Origin: Pseudomonas sp. NC02
GTDB lineage: Bacteria; Pseudomonadota; Gammaproteobacteria; Pseudomonadales; Pseudomonadaceae
NCBI RefSeq assembly: GCF_002874965.1
Contig: NZ_CP025624.1
Coordinates: forward strand, 2,728,001-2,792,000
Direction of reading: 5' to 3'
Length of the DNA stretch: 64,000 bases
Position 1 is the stretch's first letter. Each line of letters opens with the position of its first letter. A program made the translations under genes and the position numbers. The notes beneath the pieces are model-generated. The model was not told the DNA's origin and did not search any database. It saw only the letters and a program-made list of their open reading frames with translations. Positions 19,809 through 29,353 of this stretch are shown here, one piece after another.

Positions 19809-22337
19809 ATGACTTCCCAGCGCAACCTGCCACCAGACACCTCACTCACCACCCAACGCCCTGGCTTCGTGCGGGTACGAGGTGCCCGGGAACACAACCT
19901 GCGCAACGTCGACGTGGACATCCCCCGCGACGCCCTGGTGGTGTTCACCGGCGTGTCAGGCTCCGGCAAGTCCTCGCTGGCATTCTCCACCGTCTACGCC
20001 GAAGCCCAGCGCCGCTACTTCGAATCCGTGGCGCCCTACGCCCGCCGCCTGATCGACCAGGTCGGCGTACCGGACGTCGACTCCATCGAAGGCCTGCCGC
20101 CCGCCGTGGCCCTGCAACAACAGCGCGGTACACCCAGCACACGTTCATCAGTGGGCAGCGTCACCACCTTGTCCAGCCTGATCCGCATGCTCTACTCCCG
20201 CGCCGGCAGTTACCCGGCGGGGCAACCGATGCTGTACGCCGAAGACTTTTCCCCCAACCTGCCCCAGGGCGCCTGCCCGCAATGCCACGGCCTGGGCCGC
20301 GTGTACGAAGTGACCGAAGCCCTGATGGTGCCCGATCCTTCCCTAACCATCCGCCAGCGCGCCGTGGCGTCCTGGCCGTTGGCGTGGCAAGGCCAGAACC
20401 AGCGCGACATCCTCGTCACCCTGGGTTACGACGTCGACATCCCGTGGCGCGACCTGCCGAAAAAGCAGCGCGACTGGATCCTCTTCACCGAAGAAACCCC
20501 CACCGTACCGGTGTACGCCGGCTTCACACCGGCCCAGACCCGCGACGCCCTCAAACGCAAACTCGAGCCCAGCTACCAGGGCACCTTCACCGGCGCCCGC
20601 CGCTACATCCTGCACACCTTCACCCACTCCCAAAGCGCCCTGATGAAAAAGCGCGTGTCGCAGTTCATGCAAGGCAGCCCGTGCCCGCTGTGTGAAGGCA
20701 AACGCCTGAACAAGGCCGCGCTGTCGGTGAAGTTTGCCGGCGTGGACATTGGCGAACTGTCGCAAATGTCCCTGCTGCAACTCGCCGAACTGCTGCGCCC
20801 GGTGGCTGAAGGGCAGGGCGATAAAAAGCTCTCCGTGGAAAAACGCCTGGCCGCCCAACGCATCGCCCAGGACCTGCTCGAACGCGTCAGCACCCTGACC
20901 GACCTCGGCCTCGGCTACCTGGCCCTGGAACGCAGCACGCCAACCCTGTCCTCCGGCGAACTGCAACGCCTGCGCCTGGCCACCCAACTGGGCTCGCAAC
21001 TGTTCGGCGTGATCTACGTGCTCGACGAACCTTCCGCCGGCCTGCACCCTGCCGATGGCGAAGCCCTGTTCGCCGCCCTCGACCGCCTGAAGGCCGCCGG
21101 CAACTCACTGTTCGTGGTGGAACACGACCTGGAAACCATGCGCCGGGCCGACTGGCTGATCGACGTCGGCCCGGCTGCCGGCGAGCACGGCGGCCAGGTC
21201 CTGTACAGCGGCCCACCCGCCGGCCTGGCGCAGGTCGAAGCCTCGCAAACCCGCGAATACCTGTTCGCCGAAAAACGCCCGGTCAGCCAACCACCGCGCC
21301 AACCCACCGGCTGGCTGAGCCTGGAAAGCGTCACGCGCAACAACCTCAACGACCTCAGCGTGGACTTTCCCCTGGGCTGCTTCACCGCCGTCACCGGCAT
21401 TTCCGGCTCGGGCAAATCCAGCCTCGTCAGCCAGGCGCTGTTGGAACTGGTAGGCGCAGGCCTGGGCCGCGTGGTGGAAACCGAAGACGAACCCAGCCTC
21501 GAAGACGACGCCCCGCAAACCAGCGGCGGCCGCATCAGTGGCGGCCTGGAACACATCCGCCGCCTGGTCCAGGTGGACCAAAAACCCATCGGCCGCACAC
21601 CGCGTTCCAACCTCGCGACCTACACCGGCCTGTTCGACAATGTACGCAAACTGTTCGCCGCCACACCGGCGGCGAAAAAGCGCCATTTCGACGCCGGGCA
21701 ATTCTCCTTCAACGTCGCCAAAGGCCGCTGCCCGAACTGCGAAGGCGAGGGGTTTGTCAGCGTTGAATTGCTGTTCATGCCCAGCGTGTACGCGCCATGC
21801 CCGACGTGCCACGGAGCGCGGTACAACCCGGAAACGTTAGCAATCAAGTGGGAAGGGCTGACCATCGCCCAGGTACTGGGGCTGACGGTTGAACAGGCGG
21901 TAGGGGTATTTGCCGAAGAGCCGGGTGTGCTGCGCTCGCTGCAAGTGCTGCGGGATATTGGCTTGGGGTATTTGCGCCTTGGCCAGCCGGCCACGGAGCT
22001 GTCGGGCGGGGAGGCGCAGCGCATCAAGCTGGCGACCGAGCTGCAACGCAATGCCCGGGGCGCGACGTTGTATGTGCTGGATGAACCGACGACCGGGCTG
22101 CATCCGCGGGATGTGGATCGGTTGTTGAGCCAGTTGAATCATCTGGTGGAGGCGGGGCACACGGTGATTGTGGTGGAGCATGAAATGCGCGTGGTGGCCC
22201 AGAGTGATTGGGTGATTGATATTGGGCCGGGGGCTGGGGACAGAGGCGGGAAGGTGGTGGTGAGCGGGACGCCGCAGAAGGTGGCGAAGAGTAAGGGGAG
22301 CCGGACTGCGCCGTTTTTGGGGCGGGAATTGGGATAG
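19809..22337 (+). CDS. UvrA-like ABC excinuclease paralogue (UvrA2 class)
   Basis: 842 residues from the ATG at 19809 (a TTG at 19770 lies in the REPIN). It has two ATPase cassettes with Walker A motifs GVSGSGKS (G48-S55) and GISGSGKS (from G530), ABC signatures 'LSSGELQRL' and 'LSGGEAQRI', and zinc-binding CxxC pairs 'CPQC', 'CPLC', 'CPNC' and 'CPTC'. It is about 100 residues shorter than canonical UvrA (about 940), and the UvrB-binding insertion appears reduced, which fits the UvrA2/DrrC-like class linked to DNA-damage tolerance or export of DNA-binding drugs. The genuine uvrA would be elsewhere. Its neighbours do not reveal its substrate. Confidence 0.85.
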   Translation: MTSQRNLPPDTSLTTQRPGFVRVRGAREHNLRNVDVDIPRDALVVFTGVSGSGKSSLAFSTVYAEAQRRYFESVAPYARRLIDQVGVPDVDSIEGLPPAVALQQQRGTPSTRSSVGSVTTLSSLIRMLYSRAGSYPAGQPMLYAEDFSPNLPQGACPQCHGLGRVYEVTEALMVPDPSLTIRQRAVASWPLAWQGQNQRDILVTLGYDVDIPWRDLPKKQRDWILFTEETPTVPVYAGFTPAQTRDALKRKLEPSYQGTFTGARRYILHTFTHSQSALMKKRVSQFMQGSPCPLCEGKRLNKAALSVKFAGVDIGELSQMSLLQLAELLRPVAEGQGDKKLSVEKRLAAQRIAQDLLERVSTLTDLGLGYLALERSTPTLSSGELQRLRLATQLGSQLFGVIYVLDEPSAGLHPADGEALFAALDRLKAAGNSLFVVEHDLETMRRADWLIDVGPAAGEHGGQVLYSGPPAGLAQVEASQTREYLFAEKRPVSQPPRQPTGWLSLESVTRNNLNDLSVDFPLGCFTAVTGISGSGKSSLVSQALLELVGAGLGRVVETEDEPSLEDDAPQTSGGRISGGLEHIRRLVQVDQKPIGRTPRSNLATYTGLFDNVRKLFAATPAAKKRHFDAGQFSFNVAKGRCPNCEGEGFVSVELLFMPSVYAPCPTCHGARYNPETLAIKWEGLTIAQVLGLTVEQAVGVFAEEPGVLRSLQVLRDIGLGYLRLGQPATELSGGEAQRIKLATELQRNARGATLYVLDEPTTGLHPRDVDRLLSQLNHLVEAGHTVIVVEHEMRVVAQSDWVIDIGPGAGDRGGKVVVSGTPQKVAKSKGSRTAPFLGRELG

Positions 22338-22374
22338 CTAATGGCCGGAAGGGGTCTATTCATGGCTTTGCTCT

Positions 22375-23322
22375 CTAGCGTTCGGCACCTGGCGGGTGAC
22401 CAAAGTAGGCCTTGTAGGCATGGTTGAAGTTAGCGGGATTGGCATAGCCCAGGCGGTAGGCGATCTGCGCCACCTGCCACTTGCGCTGACGAAGCAGATT
22501 GCGCGCAAGCTCCATGCGTTGCTGGCGCACATAATCCAGCATCGACTGGCCGTAGATTTGACTGAACGCCCGGCGCAGCGTGGTTTCCCCCACACCCAGG
22601 CTACGGGCCAGCGCTTGAGTGCCGGGAGGGTCGATCAGGTTGGCATCCAGTTGAAACCGCGCTTCATGGGCCAGGTCTGAATGACCGCGTACCGCAGGTA
22701 TTGGCCTGGCAGGTTGAGGGGCAAGATGGGCTGCCAGCTCCACCAGCGCTGCCAGGCTCAGGCTTTCCTGATTAAGGCGCTCCAAGGCGCCTTGGTAGGG
22801 AGAGTGATATATCCGCTCCAGCAAACGCCCCAGTGCCGGGCACCCGTGCAGTCCCGAAAATTGAACGCCGTCATTGAGCAGGCTGAGTAACGGCTGGAGC
22901 GCCGAGTCTTCTTCGGCCAGCTCGCGCAAATAATCGCCTGCGATGCGTAGCCCGGCCATGCGCGCATGACTGCCGGCGGGCAGTTGATCGACGGTTTCCA
23001 TGCTCTCACTCAGGCCCAGCACATGGACTGCGCCCGTGGTGTATTCATTGAGCACACCGTCGACCCGATGCTGCCACTGGCCGCCGAGCACCTGCACGAT
23101 GCACACACTGTCGGGCAATACCTTGTGGATCTTCAGCGGCTCGGGGAACTGCAAGTCACAGTCGAAATACTGCAGGTCTGGCCGAACGGTCCGTGCGCGG
23201 TAGTGGCCGATGGCAGAACCAATAACCTGACGAGCGCTGTCGTCGAATACGCCGGCCTGGTCCAGGGGACCCGGGTGATCGAAGCAGAAGTGTGTGTCGA
23301 GATAAGGATTCTGGCGTTTCAT
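22375..23322 (-). CDS. AraC-family transcriptional regulator
   Basis: 315 residues. The last ~95 residues hold two helix-turn-helix motifs of the AraC/XylS type: 'GTQALARSLGVGETTLRRAFSQ' followed by 'WQVAQIAYRLGYANPANFNHAYKAYFG'. The N-terminal 200 residues are a cupin-like sensing part with 'CIVQVLGGQWQHRVDG', reminiscent of PchR-type regulators. It is convergent with the UvrA-like gene (37 bases apart) and divergent from the secreted-protein/protease operon at 23,484, which is therefore a possible target. Confidence 0.85.
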   Translation of the reverse strand: MKRQNPYLDTHFCFDHPGPLDQAGVFDDSARQVIGSAIGHYRARTVRPDLQYFDCDLQFPEPLKIHKVLPDSVCIVQVLGGQWQHRVDGVLNEYTTGAVHVLGLSESMETVDQLPAGSHARMAGLRIAGDYLRELAEEDSALQPLLSLLNDGVQFSGLHGCPALGRLLERIYHSPYQGALERLNQESLSLAALVELAAHLAPQPARPIPAVRGHSDLAHEARFQLDANLIDPPGTQALARSLGVGETTLRRAFSQIYGQSMLDYVRQQRMELARNLLRQRKWQVAQIAYRLGYANPANFNHAYKAYFGHPPGAER

Positions 23323-23483
23323 CGAGAAGGGTTTGAGTCATGTCCTTATGTGTTCGCGCCATTGTACCCCGTCACTCGTCGTTGTGAACCGCAGTCTCAT
23401 TGTTGTGCGCAACGGCCTGCACGGTTGGCAGATCGCCGAGGGTGACTTTCAATGGTCGGCCGTGAAATTCAAGGAACCTGAGT

Positions 23484-23912
23484 ATGCTGATTTATCGCAA
23501 ATGGGCTGCCGTGCTAAGCATGGTACTGGCCGTCATGACGGGCAATACCTTCGCTCAAGATCGCCCGGAAGTCGCAGATAAGGTCGCTGCGTATTCGGGT
23601 GAGGCCGGGGTGAAAGTCTGGACACTGCGTATCGGGGCCCGTGACGAAAATCAGGCACTGGTGCAAGTGGAAGGGGCTGACCACGACTGGAACCTGAAAA
23701 TCCAAAAGATGTCTGTCGAGAAGACCAGCAAGGACACGCGCTATTACACCACGGTAGACGGTCAGAAGTTCGTCGTACTGATTCTGCAAAACGGCTGGGG
23801 AGAGCTGTACTTGCCAGGCGAAGCAAAAGCGCTGGCCGTCGCCTATAACGAGGCGCTGGCGAGTCAGGGCAATGCGCAAGCATTTCTCACTGACTATCTC
23901 CAGGCGAACTGA
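23484..23912 (+). CDS. Small secreted protein of unknown function
   Basis: 142 residues. A signal peptide covers residues 1-25 ('VLAVMTGNTFAQD'). The mature part is about 117 residues, hydrophilic, mixed alpha/beta, with no cysteine. AAGGA lies about 8 bases before the ATG. The next gene begins 3 bases after the stop, so it forms an operon with the M48 protease and the membrane protein that follow. No family was recognised; a periplasmic partner or substrate of the protease is a guess from position only. Confidence 0.75.
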   Translation: MLIYRKWAAVLSMVLAVMTGNTFAQDRPEVADKVAAYSGEAGVKVWTLRIGARDENQALVQVEGADHDWNLKIQKMSVEKTSKDTRYYTTVDGQKFVVLILQNGWGELYLPGEAKALAVAYNEALASQGNAQAFLTDYLQAN

Positions 23913-23915
23913 GCC

Positions 23916-25388
23916 ATGAGCCTGTTGAGACGATGGTCGTGGGGCCTGGCGATGTTGCTGCTGCCGCTGGTACTGATGGGCTGGAGCAGCCTTCAGAGCT
24001 GGCGTGCCGACAGTACCCTGGAAGAAGCGCAGGTGATGCGCCAATGGCTCGCCAGCCCGAGCGATGAATTGAGGCAGCAACTGCCGCAACAATGGCGCAA
24101 AACGCCGGTACTCCCGGACGACAGCCTGCGCGGCTACCTGCAGCGTGAGGTCGCTCGGGCCGATGCCGACCAGGGCTCGGTGCACATGCGCCAGGTCTTG
24201 GCGTTTCTCGGTTACTGGCTGGCGGTCGCGGCCGTGCTGGCGGGCTGCGCGACCTGGGTAAAACTGCGCCTGGATGCCTGGCGCGCGTTGCGTTCGCGGG
24301 ACTTTCTTTATGACCGACTGGTCCTGAGCTGGCGTGCGCTGGGGCAGTGGCTGGTGGTCTACACCGGGTTGATAGTGGGGGCGCTGGCGATGGCCCTGCT
24401 GTATGAAGTCAGCTGGGGCTGGAGCAACCGCCAGAACAGCGGCATGGTGATACTGCTGGTGGTGGTGCCCTTGCTGGTGATGCTGTACCTGGGCGTGCTG
24501 TTGATTGGGCGCCTGCGTCGGCAATGGCAGGATATGGAAACGCCGCAATCCGGGTTTCTGGGGCGTTCAATCAGCCGGGCCAGCGCCCCGGCCTTATGGG
24601 AGTGGATAGAAAAACTGGCAGCCGTCACCCGCGCGCCCGTGCCAGACCACATCGTGATTGGGGTCGACCAATCGTTTTTCGTCACCAGTGTCCAGGTGGC
24701 CCTGCAACCCTCGGGGCAACTGTTGACGGGCCGTACGATGTACCTGCCGCTGACTTTCCTGTCGACCTTGAGCCAGGAAGAAGCCGCCTCGATTATCGGC
24801 CATGAGCTTGGCCACTTCAGCAGCCGCGACACCGAGCGCGGCAGTGAAGCCGGGGCACGGTTCAGCTTGATGTACATGCATTTCCTGAACATCAGCGCGG
24901 TGGATGACATGCCGTCCTGGATCGAACGCCCGGCGATCTGGATGACGTGGCGCTTTCTGCACCACTTCCAGATAGCCGTGCACCATTGGAGTCGTGCGCA
25001 GGAATTGGTGGCGGATAAGGTCGGGGCGCAAATTGCCGGCGAGCGGCTGTTTTGCCAGGCGCTGCTGCGCGTCATCGCCCTTGATGCCGAAGTCAACAAA
25101 CTGCTTGGGCAGCGTACCCACAGCAACTTGATCCAGGCGTTAGCGGACCACCTTCGCCAGGCTCCGGTGATCTTGAACGAGGCGGTGATGGATCATGCGA
25201 TCGCTCATCCGTTCGATACCCATCCCCCCACTGCCGTGCGCCTGCAGCAACTGGGTGTGGTTCTCGACGACCAGTTGCTGGCCCAGGCAACACGGACGCC
25301 CACCGCGCACGACCGGCAGTGGTTCAGTCAACTCACTCATGATCCGCAGTCGGCTGAAGATGCCAACAAGAATGGAGTACCGGTATGA
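23916..25388 (+). CDS. M48-family membrane zinc metallopeptidase
   Basis: 490 residues. A transmembrane segment lies near residues 8-27, and others at about 90-112, 145-165 and 177-197. The cytoplasmic-type peptidase domain carries the zinc motif H296-E297-L-G-H300 ('IIGHELGHF') and a third ligand candidate E363 ('QELVADKVGAQ'), matching the HtpX/Ste24-like M48 peptidases that degrade or trim membrane and periplasmic proteins. It is longer than HtpX (about 290) because of the N-terminal extension. It overlaps the downstream gene by four bases (ATGA) and follows the small secreted protein by 3 bases. Confidence 0.88.
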   Translation: MSLLRRWSWGLAMLLLPLVLMGWSSLQSWRADSTLEEAQVMRQWLASPSDELRQQLPQQWRKTPVLPDDSLRGYLQREVARADADQGSVHMRQVLAFLGYWLAVAAVLAGCATWVKLRLDAWRALRSRDFLYDRLVLSWRALGQWLVVYTGLIVGALAMALLYEVSWGWSNRQNSGMVILLVVVPLLVMLYLGVLLIGRLRRQWQDMETPQSGFLGRSISRASAPALWEWIEKLAAVTRAPVPDHIVIGVDQSFFVTSVQVALQPSGQLLTGRTMYLPLTFLSTLSQEEAASIIGHELGHFSSRDTERGSEAGARFSLMYMHFLNISAVDDMPSWIERPAIWMTWRFLHHFQIAVHHWSRAQELVADKVGAQIAGERLFCQALLRVIALDAEVNKLLGQRTHSNLIQALADHLRQAPVILNEAVMDHAIAHPFDTHPPTAVRLQQLGVVLDDQLLAQATRTPTAHDRQWFSQLTHDPQSAEDANKNGVPV

Positions 25389-26041
25389 ACCACCCTGATG
25401 ATCCACTGGCCAGCCTGGCCCAATCCCTCACTGAGGATTTTAATCAGCACACTGGCGATCAGTTGCAGGCGGCCATCCAGGAACGCGAGGAGTGGTTGGC
25501 CGAGGTTCCCGCAGTCACCGAACTGGCCTACCCACGCAAGGTGCGCCGCACCCTGTTGCTCTTTTCAGTGTTCGCTTTCGTGATGGCTGGCGGGAGTGCA
25601 TGGGATGGCAAAAACGCGTTCATGGGAGGCATTTTTGCAATCGTGGCGCTGGTTTTGCTCAGCGGGGTGTGGCTGCACCGTCGGGCCGGCGAGGAGATCC
25701 TGATGCGCCTGACCCATAGCCACTTGTGGTTTCGCAACCTTGATGCAGAAATCGATCTGCTGGATATCGGTGATATCCACATCAAAGAGGGCCGCATCAA
25801 GCTATGGATCACGCTGACATTGCGCGAGGGTGCGCCATTGCCCGCCTGCAAAAACGCTGCGGGCCCCCTGATGCCCCACGTCAAGATCAAGCGCTCCCGG
25901 GAGCCTCAGATATGCTTGACGCTGTTCGGCCTGCAACTGAACGGTAAAGTCCTCACCGGCGAACAAGTGCTGGAAATGCTGGACACCTACTGCAACGCGG
26001 CGCGTGTAGAGGGTGAGTTGCGGGCGTTGAAGGCTTCCTGA
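25385..26041 (+). CDS. Membrane protein of unknown function in the M48 operon
   Basis: 218 residues. Two adjacent hydrophobic segments (about 57-74 and 80-98) form a hairpin, with a hydrophilic N-terminal tail and a C-terminal soluble domain of about 115 residues. The start is fixed by the ATGA overlap with the protease gene. No known domain was recognised. The tight coupling suggests an accessory subunit of the M48 protease. Confidence 0.75.
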   Translation: MNHPDDPLASLAQSLTEDFNQHTGDQLQAAIQEREEWLAEVPAVTELAYPRKVRRTLLLFSVFAFVMAGGSAWDGKNAFMGGIFAIVALVLLSGVWLHRRAGEEILMRLTHSHLWFRNLDAEIDLLDIGDIHIKEGRIKLWITLTLREGAPLPACKNAAGPLMPHVKIKRSREPQICLTLFGLQLNGKVLTGEQVLEMLDTYCNAARVEGELRALKAS

Positions 26042-26064
26042 AGGGGTAGGGGGCTACACCCGTT

Positions 26065-26093
26065 TGTGGCGAGGGCGCTCGCTCCTCGCCACA
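26065..26093. repeat. REP palindrome between convergent genes
   Basis: TGTGGCGAGG and CCTCGCCACA form a 10-bp stem with a 9-base loop, the common P. fluorescens REP form. It sits between convergent genes and may also act as a terminator. Confidence 0.8.
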
Positions 26094-26115
26094 CACATTG
26101 ATGTATTCGACAGTT

Positions 26116-27168
26116 TCAGCGACTTGCCTCGGTACGCCACAGCACAGGCCAATGAACCTGCTCCAGCCCCATGCAGGTGTTCATTTCAGCCGCATGCGTC
26201 AGCGTGAAACCGTTACCGTCGTAGCGCCAGCGCAGCGCAGTGCCACAACCGCCCATGCCCATCGCCATTGCCTGGCTGCTCAGCTCACCCGTGGCCGGAT
26301 CAAAATCGACCAGGCCGTTGGGCTCTCTTTCCGGCAGATTTGGCACTTCGGCGACCCGTGCTGGGCGCGCCTGCTCAGGGTGGTCCAGGGGCGCCTGGTA
26401 GATATTGTAGAAACAGTTGTATGCCCCACAGCCGGTTTCGATGATCACCAGCGCTTGATCTGCACTCAAGGCATAGGCGTTAGCCTTTGGCGCAACGCCT
26501 TCATTCAGATCCGCTTGCCACTCCTTGCGCGTGGCCGCCACCACGGCATCCGCGACTTCTTTTGCCCTGTCCGGGGTTAGCGCAACGGGTGCCTGCCAAC
26601 TCGGTGCCGGCGGTGCGGCCGGTGCTTGCGGCACGCTGCTGGCGGGCGCCTGCCCCTTGGAAATCAGTGCGTCCTGTGTACCAACGCGCCCCTGGACCGA
26701 GTCGATCAGCAAAAGCGCCGCGCTCATCCCGTTTAGCGAGGCGACGGAGGTACCGCCCTCAATGGGTAAAATCAACTCCCGCCCGTTGCGCAACTCTGCA
26801 ATCAAGGCGTCGGCATTCGTTCCGGTCAGAGCAAACACCTCAGATACCTCACCTTTTTTGAGTTCGCCAGGCTCGAATCGATTTTTCAGCGGCTTGCCAT
26901 CGAGTGTTGGCTGACCCTGGGGGGCGGTGTAGCTGAACACGCCTACCCGCAAGTCTCCATGTGGGCCGGCTTCACGGGTTACCCGCAGGCTGAACGTCGA
27001 GATACCGATATCGTCACGCTCCGGGACGGCACCGATAGCCGTGCAGGCACGCGTGTTATCACAGCCGACAATCCAGTCCTTGATCGAACGCTCCAAAGGG
27101 ACATTATCGGCGGCGTTCGCACTGGTAACTGCAGCAGCCATCAGGAATATGAGGGGGAGTCGGGTCAT
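26116..27168 (-). CDS. DUF1176-family secreted protein
   Basis: 350 residues from the ATG at 27168 (MTRLPLIFLM); the longer frame adds 18 unlikely residues. The signal peptide is followed by 'KDWIVGCDNTRACTAIG', the N-terminal signature of DUF1176 proteins. Conserved cysteine pairs are visible at 'GCDNTRACT', 'GCGAYNCF' and 'GGCGTALRW', suggesting periplasmic disulfides. A Pro/Ala-rich linker lies near residues 185-205. The family occurs widely in proteobacteria, with no established function. No operon partner is evident. Confidence 0.8.
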   Translation of the reverse strand: MTRLPLIFLMAAAVTSANAADNVPLERSIKDWIVGCDNTRACTAIGAVPERDDIGISTFSLRVTREAGPHGDLRVGVFSYTAPQGQPTLDGKPLKNRFEPGELKKGEVSEVFALTGTNADALIAELRNGRELILPIEGGTSVASLNGMSAALLLIDSVQGRVGTQDALISKGQAPASSVPQAPAAPPAPSWQAPVALTPDRAKEVADAVVAATRKEWQADLNEGVAPKANAYALSADQALVIIETGCGAYNCFYNIYQAPLDHPEQARPARVAEVPNLPEREPNGLVDFDPATGELSSQAMAMGMGGCGTALRWRYDGNGFTLTHAAEMNTCMGLEQVHWPVLWRTEASR

Positions 27169-27331
27169 CAAACAGGTGCCTGTAGACTGGAAAAACGCTA
27201 TTAGGGCAGGGTTCTTTGCCAATACCTATTGCATGGCCGTCAGGCACAACAGAAACCCCGGCTGGAACAATCGGTACGGTGTTCCAGCCAGCGCCTGAAC
27301 GTGGGATGTCGCCAGTCCAGTGCGCTGCACA

Positions 27332-28093
27332 TCAGGGTGACTTTGCGCCGTTGCGCCCCTCAATGCTGCGCACCAACGCCCCAAAAAGCTCACCCCGCGG
27401 CATCTTGCTCAAGGGAATATTCGCCTTCTCGAACCACTCCCGATCCGCCTCAGGGTGCGGGCCACTCAGCACCACGACCCCGTTTTCATAGGTGTAACGC
27501 GCTGCCGCCACATCACCATTCCGGTAGGTCGCAATGGTTGAAGAAGGCGAGGTCGCGTCAGGCTTGGGGAAGTAAGGCCCATCCTGATAAAAGACGCTAT
27601 CGGCTTTCCCATCCCACACAACCTGCACCGCCGCGTCCGCAATGCCCGCGACCTCAAACCCAGGCCTGCCCGCCTCTGAATCAAGGTCGTAGGGTATCAG
27701 GCCAAAGTTGCTGTCGTCGGCCAGATAAGCACCCATACAAAGCCCCAGGTAGCGCCCACCCTGGGCGACAAAGTCACGAATGGCCTGCACCCGCGCATCC
27801 CCCAAACTATCAAGCGCCGCAGGGATGTCCTGACCGCCACCAGGTTGAACGTAGAGGTCATAACGAGCGAGGCTTTGCGGCGTGATGTCGATCGATTCAT
27901 CGGCACCTACAAAGTCAATCTGCGCATTCGGGCGGACGCGCAGCAGGGCTGTTTTGACATTCTCTGAACATCCCTCGCAGCCCGCCGGGCCTCGGTAGAT
28001 AGCGACATGGGCGATGGGGGGCGCGGCGTGCACTGAGGAAGGAAGCAGTGTGAAAAACGCAAAGAGCGTCGCGGCGATGGCGTGCAGATTCAT
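27332..28093 (-). CDS. Secreted BPL_N-domain glutamine-amidotransferase-like protein
   Basis: 253 residues with a signal peptide (1-23, 'LLPSSVHAAP'). The fold is of the class I amidotransferase/DJ-1 type. 'VAIYRGPAGCEGCSENV' is an early strand, 'DLYVQPGGGQDI' a glycine loop, and 'GRYLGLCMGAYLA' a nucleophile elbow with Cys119. This matches the domain named for the N-terminus of biotin-protein ligase. A histidine/glutamate partner may be in 'VVLSGPHPEAD'. The substrate is unknown, and the periplasmic location is unusual for amidotransferases. It is divergent from the broken gene at 28,427. Confidence 0.8.
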   Translation of the reverse strand: MNLHAIAATLFAFFTLLPSSVHAAPPIAHVAIYRGPAGCEGCSENVKTALLRVRPNAQIDFVGADESIDITPQSLARYDLYVQPGGGQDIPAALDSLGDARVQAIRDFVAQGGRYLGLCMGAYLADDSNFGLIPYDLDSEAGRPGFEVAGIADAAVQVVWDGKADSVFYQDGPYFPKPDATSPSSTIATYRNGDVAAARYTYENGVVVLSGPHPEADREWFEKANIPLSKMPRGELFGALVRSIEGRNGAKSP

Positions 28094-28426
28094 GGTTGTA
28101 GAGTCGTCTTAGAGCTGATTGGGTCCGATCGGACTTTGTGATTCGAAGCCTAAAGCCAATAGGCAGTTGAAGGAGTTAACATTTGTAAATCGGCTAGGAA
28201 AAATTGGGGTTGATGATCGCAACGACGGTTTTCCCATTCACATTTATGGGTTTTCCTTTAGTGCATAAATATCGAAGAGAGCGTTTCTTCCATTTTCAAT
28301 CCCCGGAATTTTTCAGGCCGTTTGAGTCAGCTCTCGGCCATGCGCGAATGCTATCGGCCAATAGCACACACTCAAGTATCGACTATGCTTGGAGCGATTC
28401 AGCCCTGTACCTGAAGGATCTAAACA
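28094..28426. other. Divergent intergenic region
   Basis: 333 bases between the BPL_N gene (minus) and the gene at 28,427 (plus). It is AT-rich near 28,130-28,270. At 28,331-28,368 it holds two short 'TCGGCCA' palindromes that resemble the dispersed repeat described elsewhere. A plus-strand frame at 28,204 runs through it but has no ribosome-binding site and is judged spurious. Confidence 0.5.
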
Positions 28427-29159
28427 ATGGGGTACCTTGTCGTTGCTCACGCGATGAATGTGAAGCCGGAGTTAGAACCACTTTCTACGTTGCCGGTGAG
28501 CATTGGTTGGTCATTGCACCAGGATGAAAACGCCACGTCGTTCTACTTAGACACGTTCAAGGCTGGCGAAGAACGGAAATGGCCCTTTACGTCTATGCCA
28601 CCCATTAAGGATGTACCACTTGAGCTCCCTCAAGAATTGGCAGCGCTATCGCGGATATACAAAGTGCTTAAGGATGCTCAGCTAGCCGACTACTTCCAAG
28701 AGAGCTTTCCTGAATGTGAATTTAGCGCTGAGTAAAAGCCTTCAATTACACGTTTGCAGCTTTTGCACAGATGACGAAGGGCTGGATTTTGTGTGTGTAT
28801 CGTCGAATGGTGAACTGCAAAGGCTGCGTTGCGTTTGCGGTGATCTGGATATCACCTACGAGCTTGGCACGGTCATGATCCAGCCGCTTCTGATAGATGG
28901 GGTTGAAGGCACCGACGCAAGTGGTCTGCATGACCCAGAGAACGGCATTCACGTCTTGAGTCGGAATATAACGCCCTCATCGTTACTGCATGCGGTGGCT
29001 TCAGCAGAAACCACTCGCTTTCTACAAACAGAAAGCCCCCCTCTGGGTCTAGGTAGCTTCGATGGTCTGGACGTCGCACCGGTAAAGATTGCTGGCTCTA
29101 AGATCGCCTCGCTGAAGCCTGAGGTGGTTGCTCAGAAAGCGTGGTGGAGGCGGTGGTAG
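28427..29159 (+). pseudogene. Hypothetical gene split by a probable one-base frameshift
   Basis: Two frames, 28427-28735 (102 residues) and 28716-29159 (147 residues), overlap by 20 bases. Both look coding. The first starts well (GAAGGA before ATG) and ends 'DYFQESFPECEFSAE'. The second begins inside that end and continues 'ALSKSLQLHVCSFCTDDEGLDFV'. Removing one T near 28,712 joins them as '..ESFPEVNLALSKSLQ..', giving one protein of about 244 residues. No family could be named. The alternative is two genuinely overlapping genes. Confidence 0.55.
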
Positions 29160-29270
29160 TTGTATCGACGACTTCGACCCAAGCCAGGAGGTTTTCCGGG
29201 GAAAAGTAGCCAATTATCAGCATCGAAAAATTGGGGCCGATAACGGGGGGCAATTTTCAAAAAGCTACCC

Positions 29271-29303
29271 GTCACGATGGGCTGCAATCGGCCAAAAGCT
29301 GAC
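29271..29303 (+). repeat. Dispersed GGCC-core intergenic repeat, copy A
   Basis: Reads GTCACGATGGGCTGCAATCG followed by GCCAAAAGCTGACC. It is the best intact example in this window of a ~33-base imperfect palindrome centred on TCGGCCAA. Confidence 0.7.
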
Positions 29304-29353
29304 CTTCGAACAATATTCAAGGGCACCATAAATCAGAAAAAAGAGTAGCGGAC

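Noticed and set aside
28204..28527. A 107-residue plus-strand frame upstream of the split gene
   Set aside because: No ribosome-binding site; it overlaps the better-supported start at 28,427, and its composition changes along its length.
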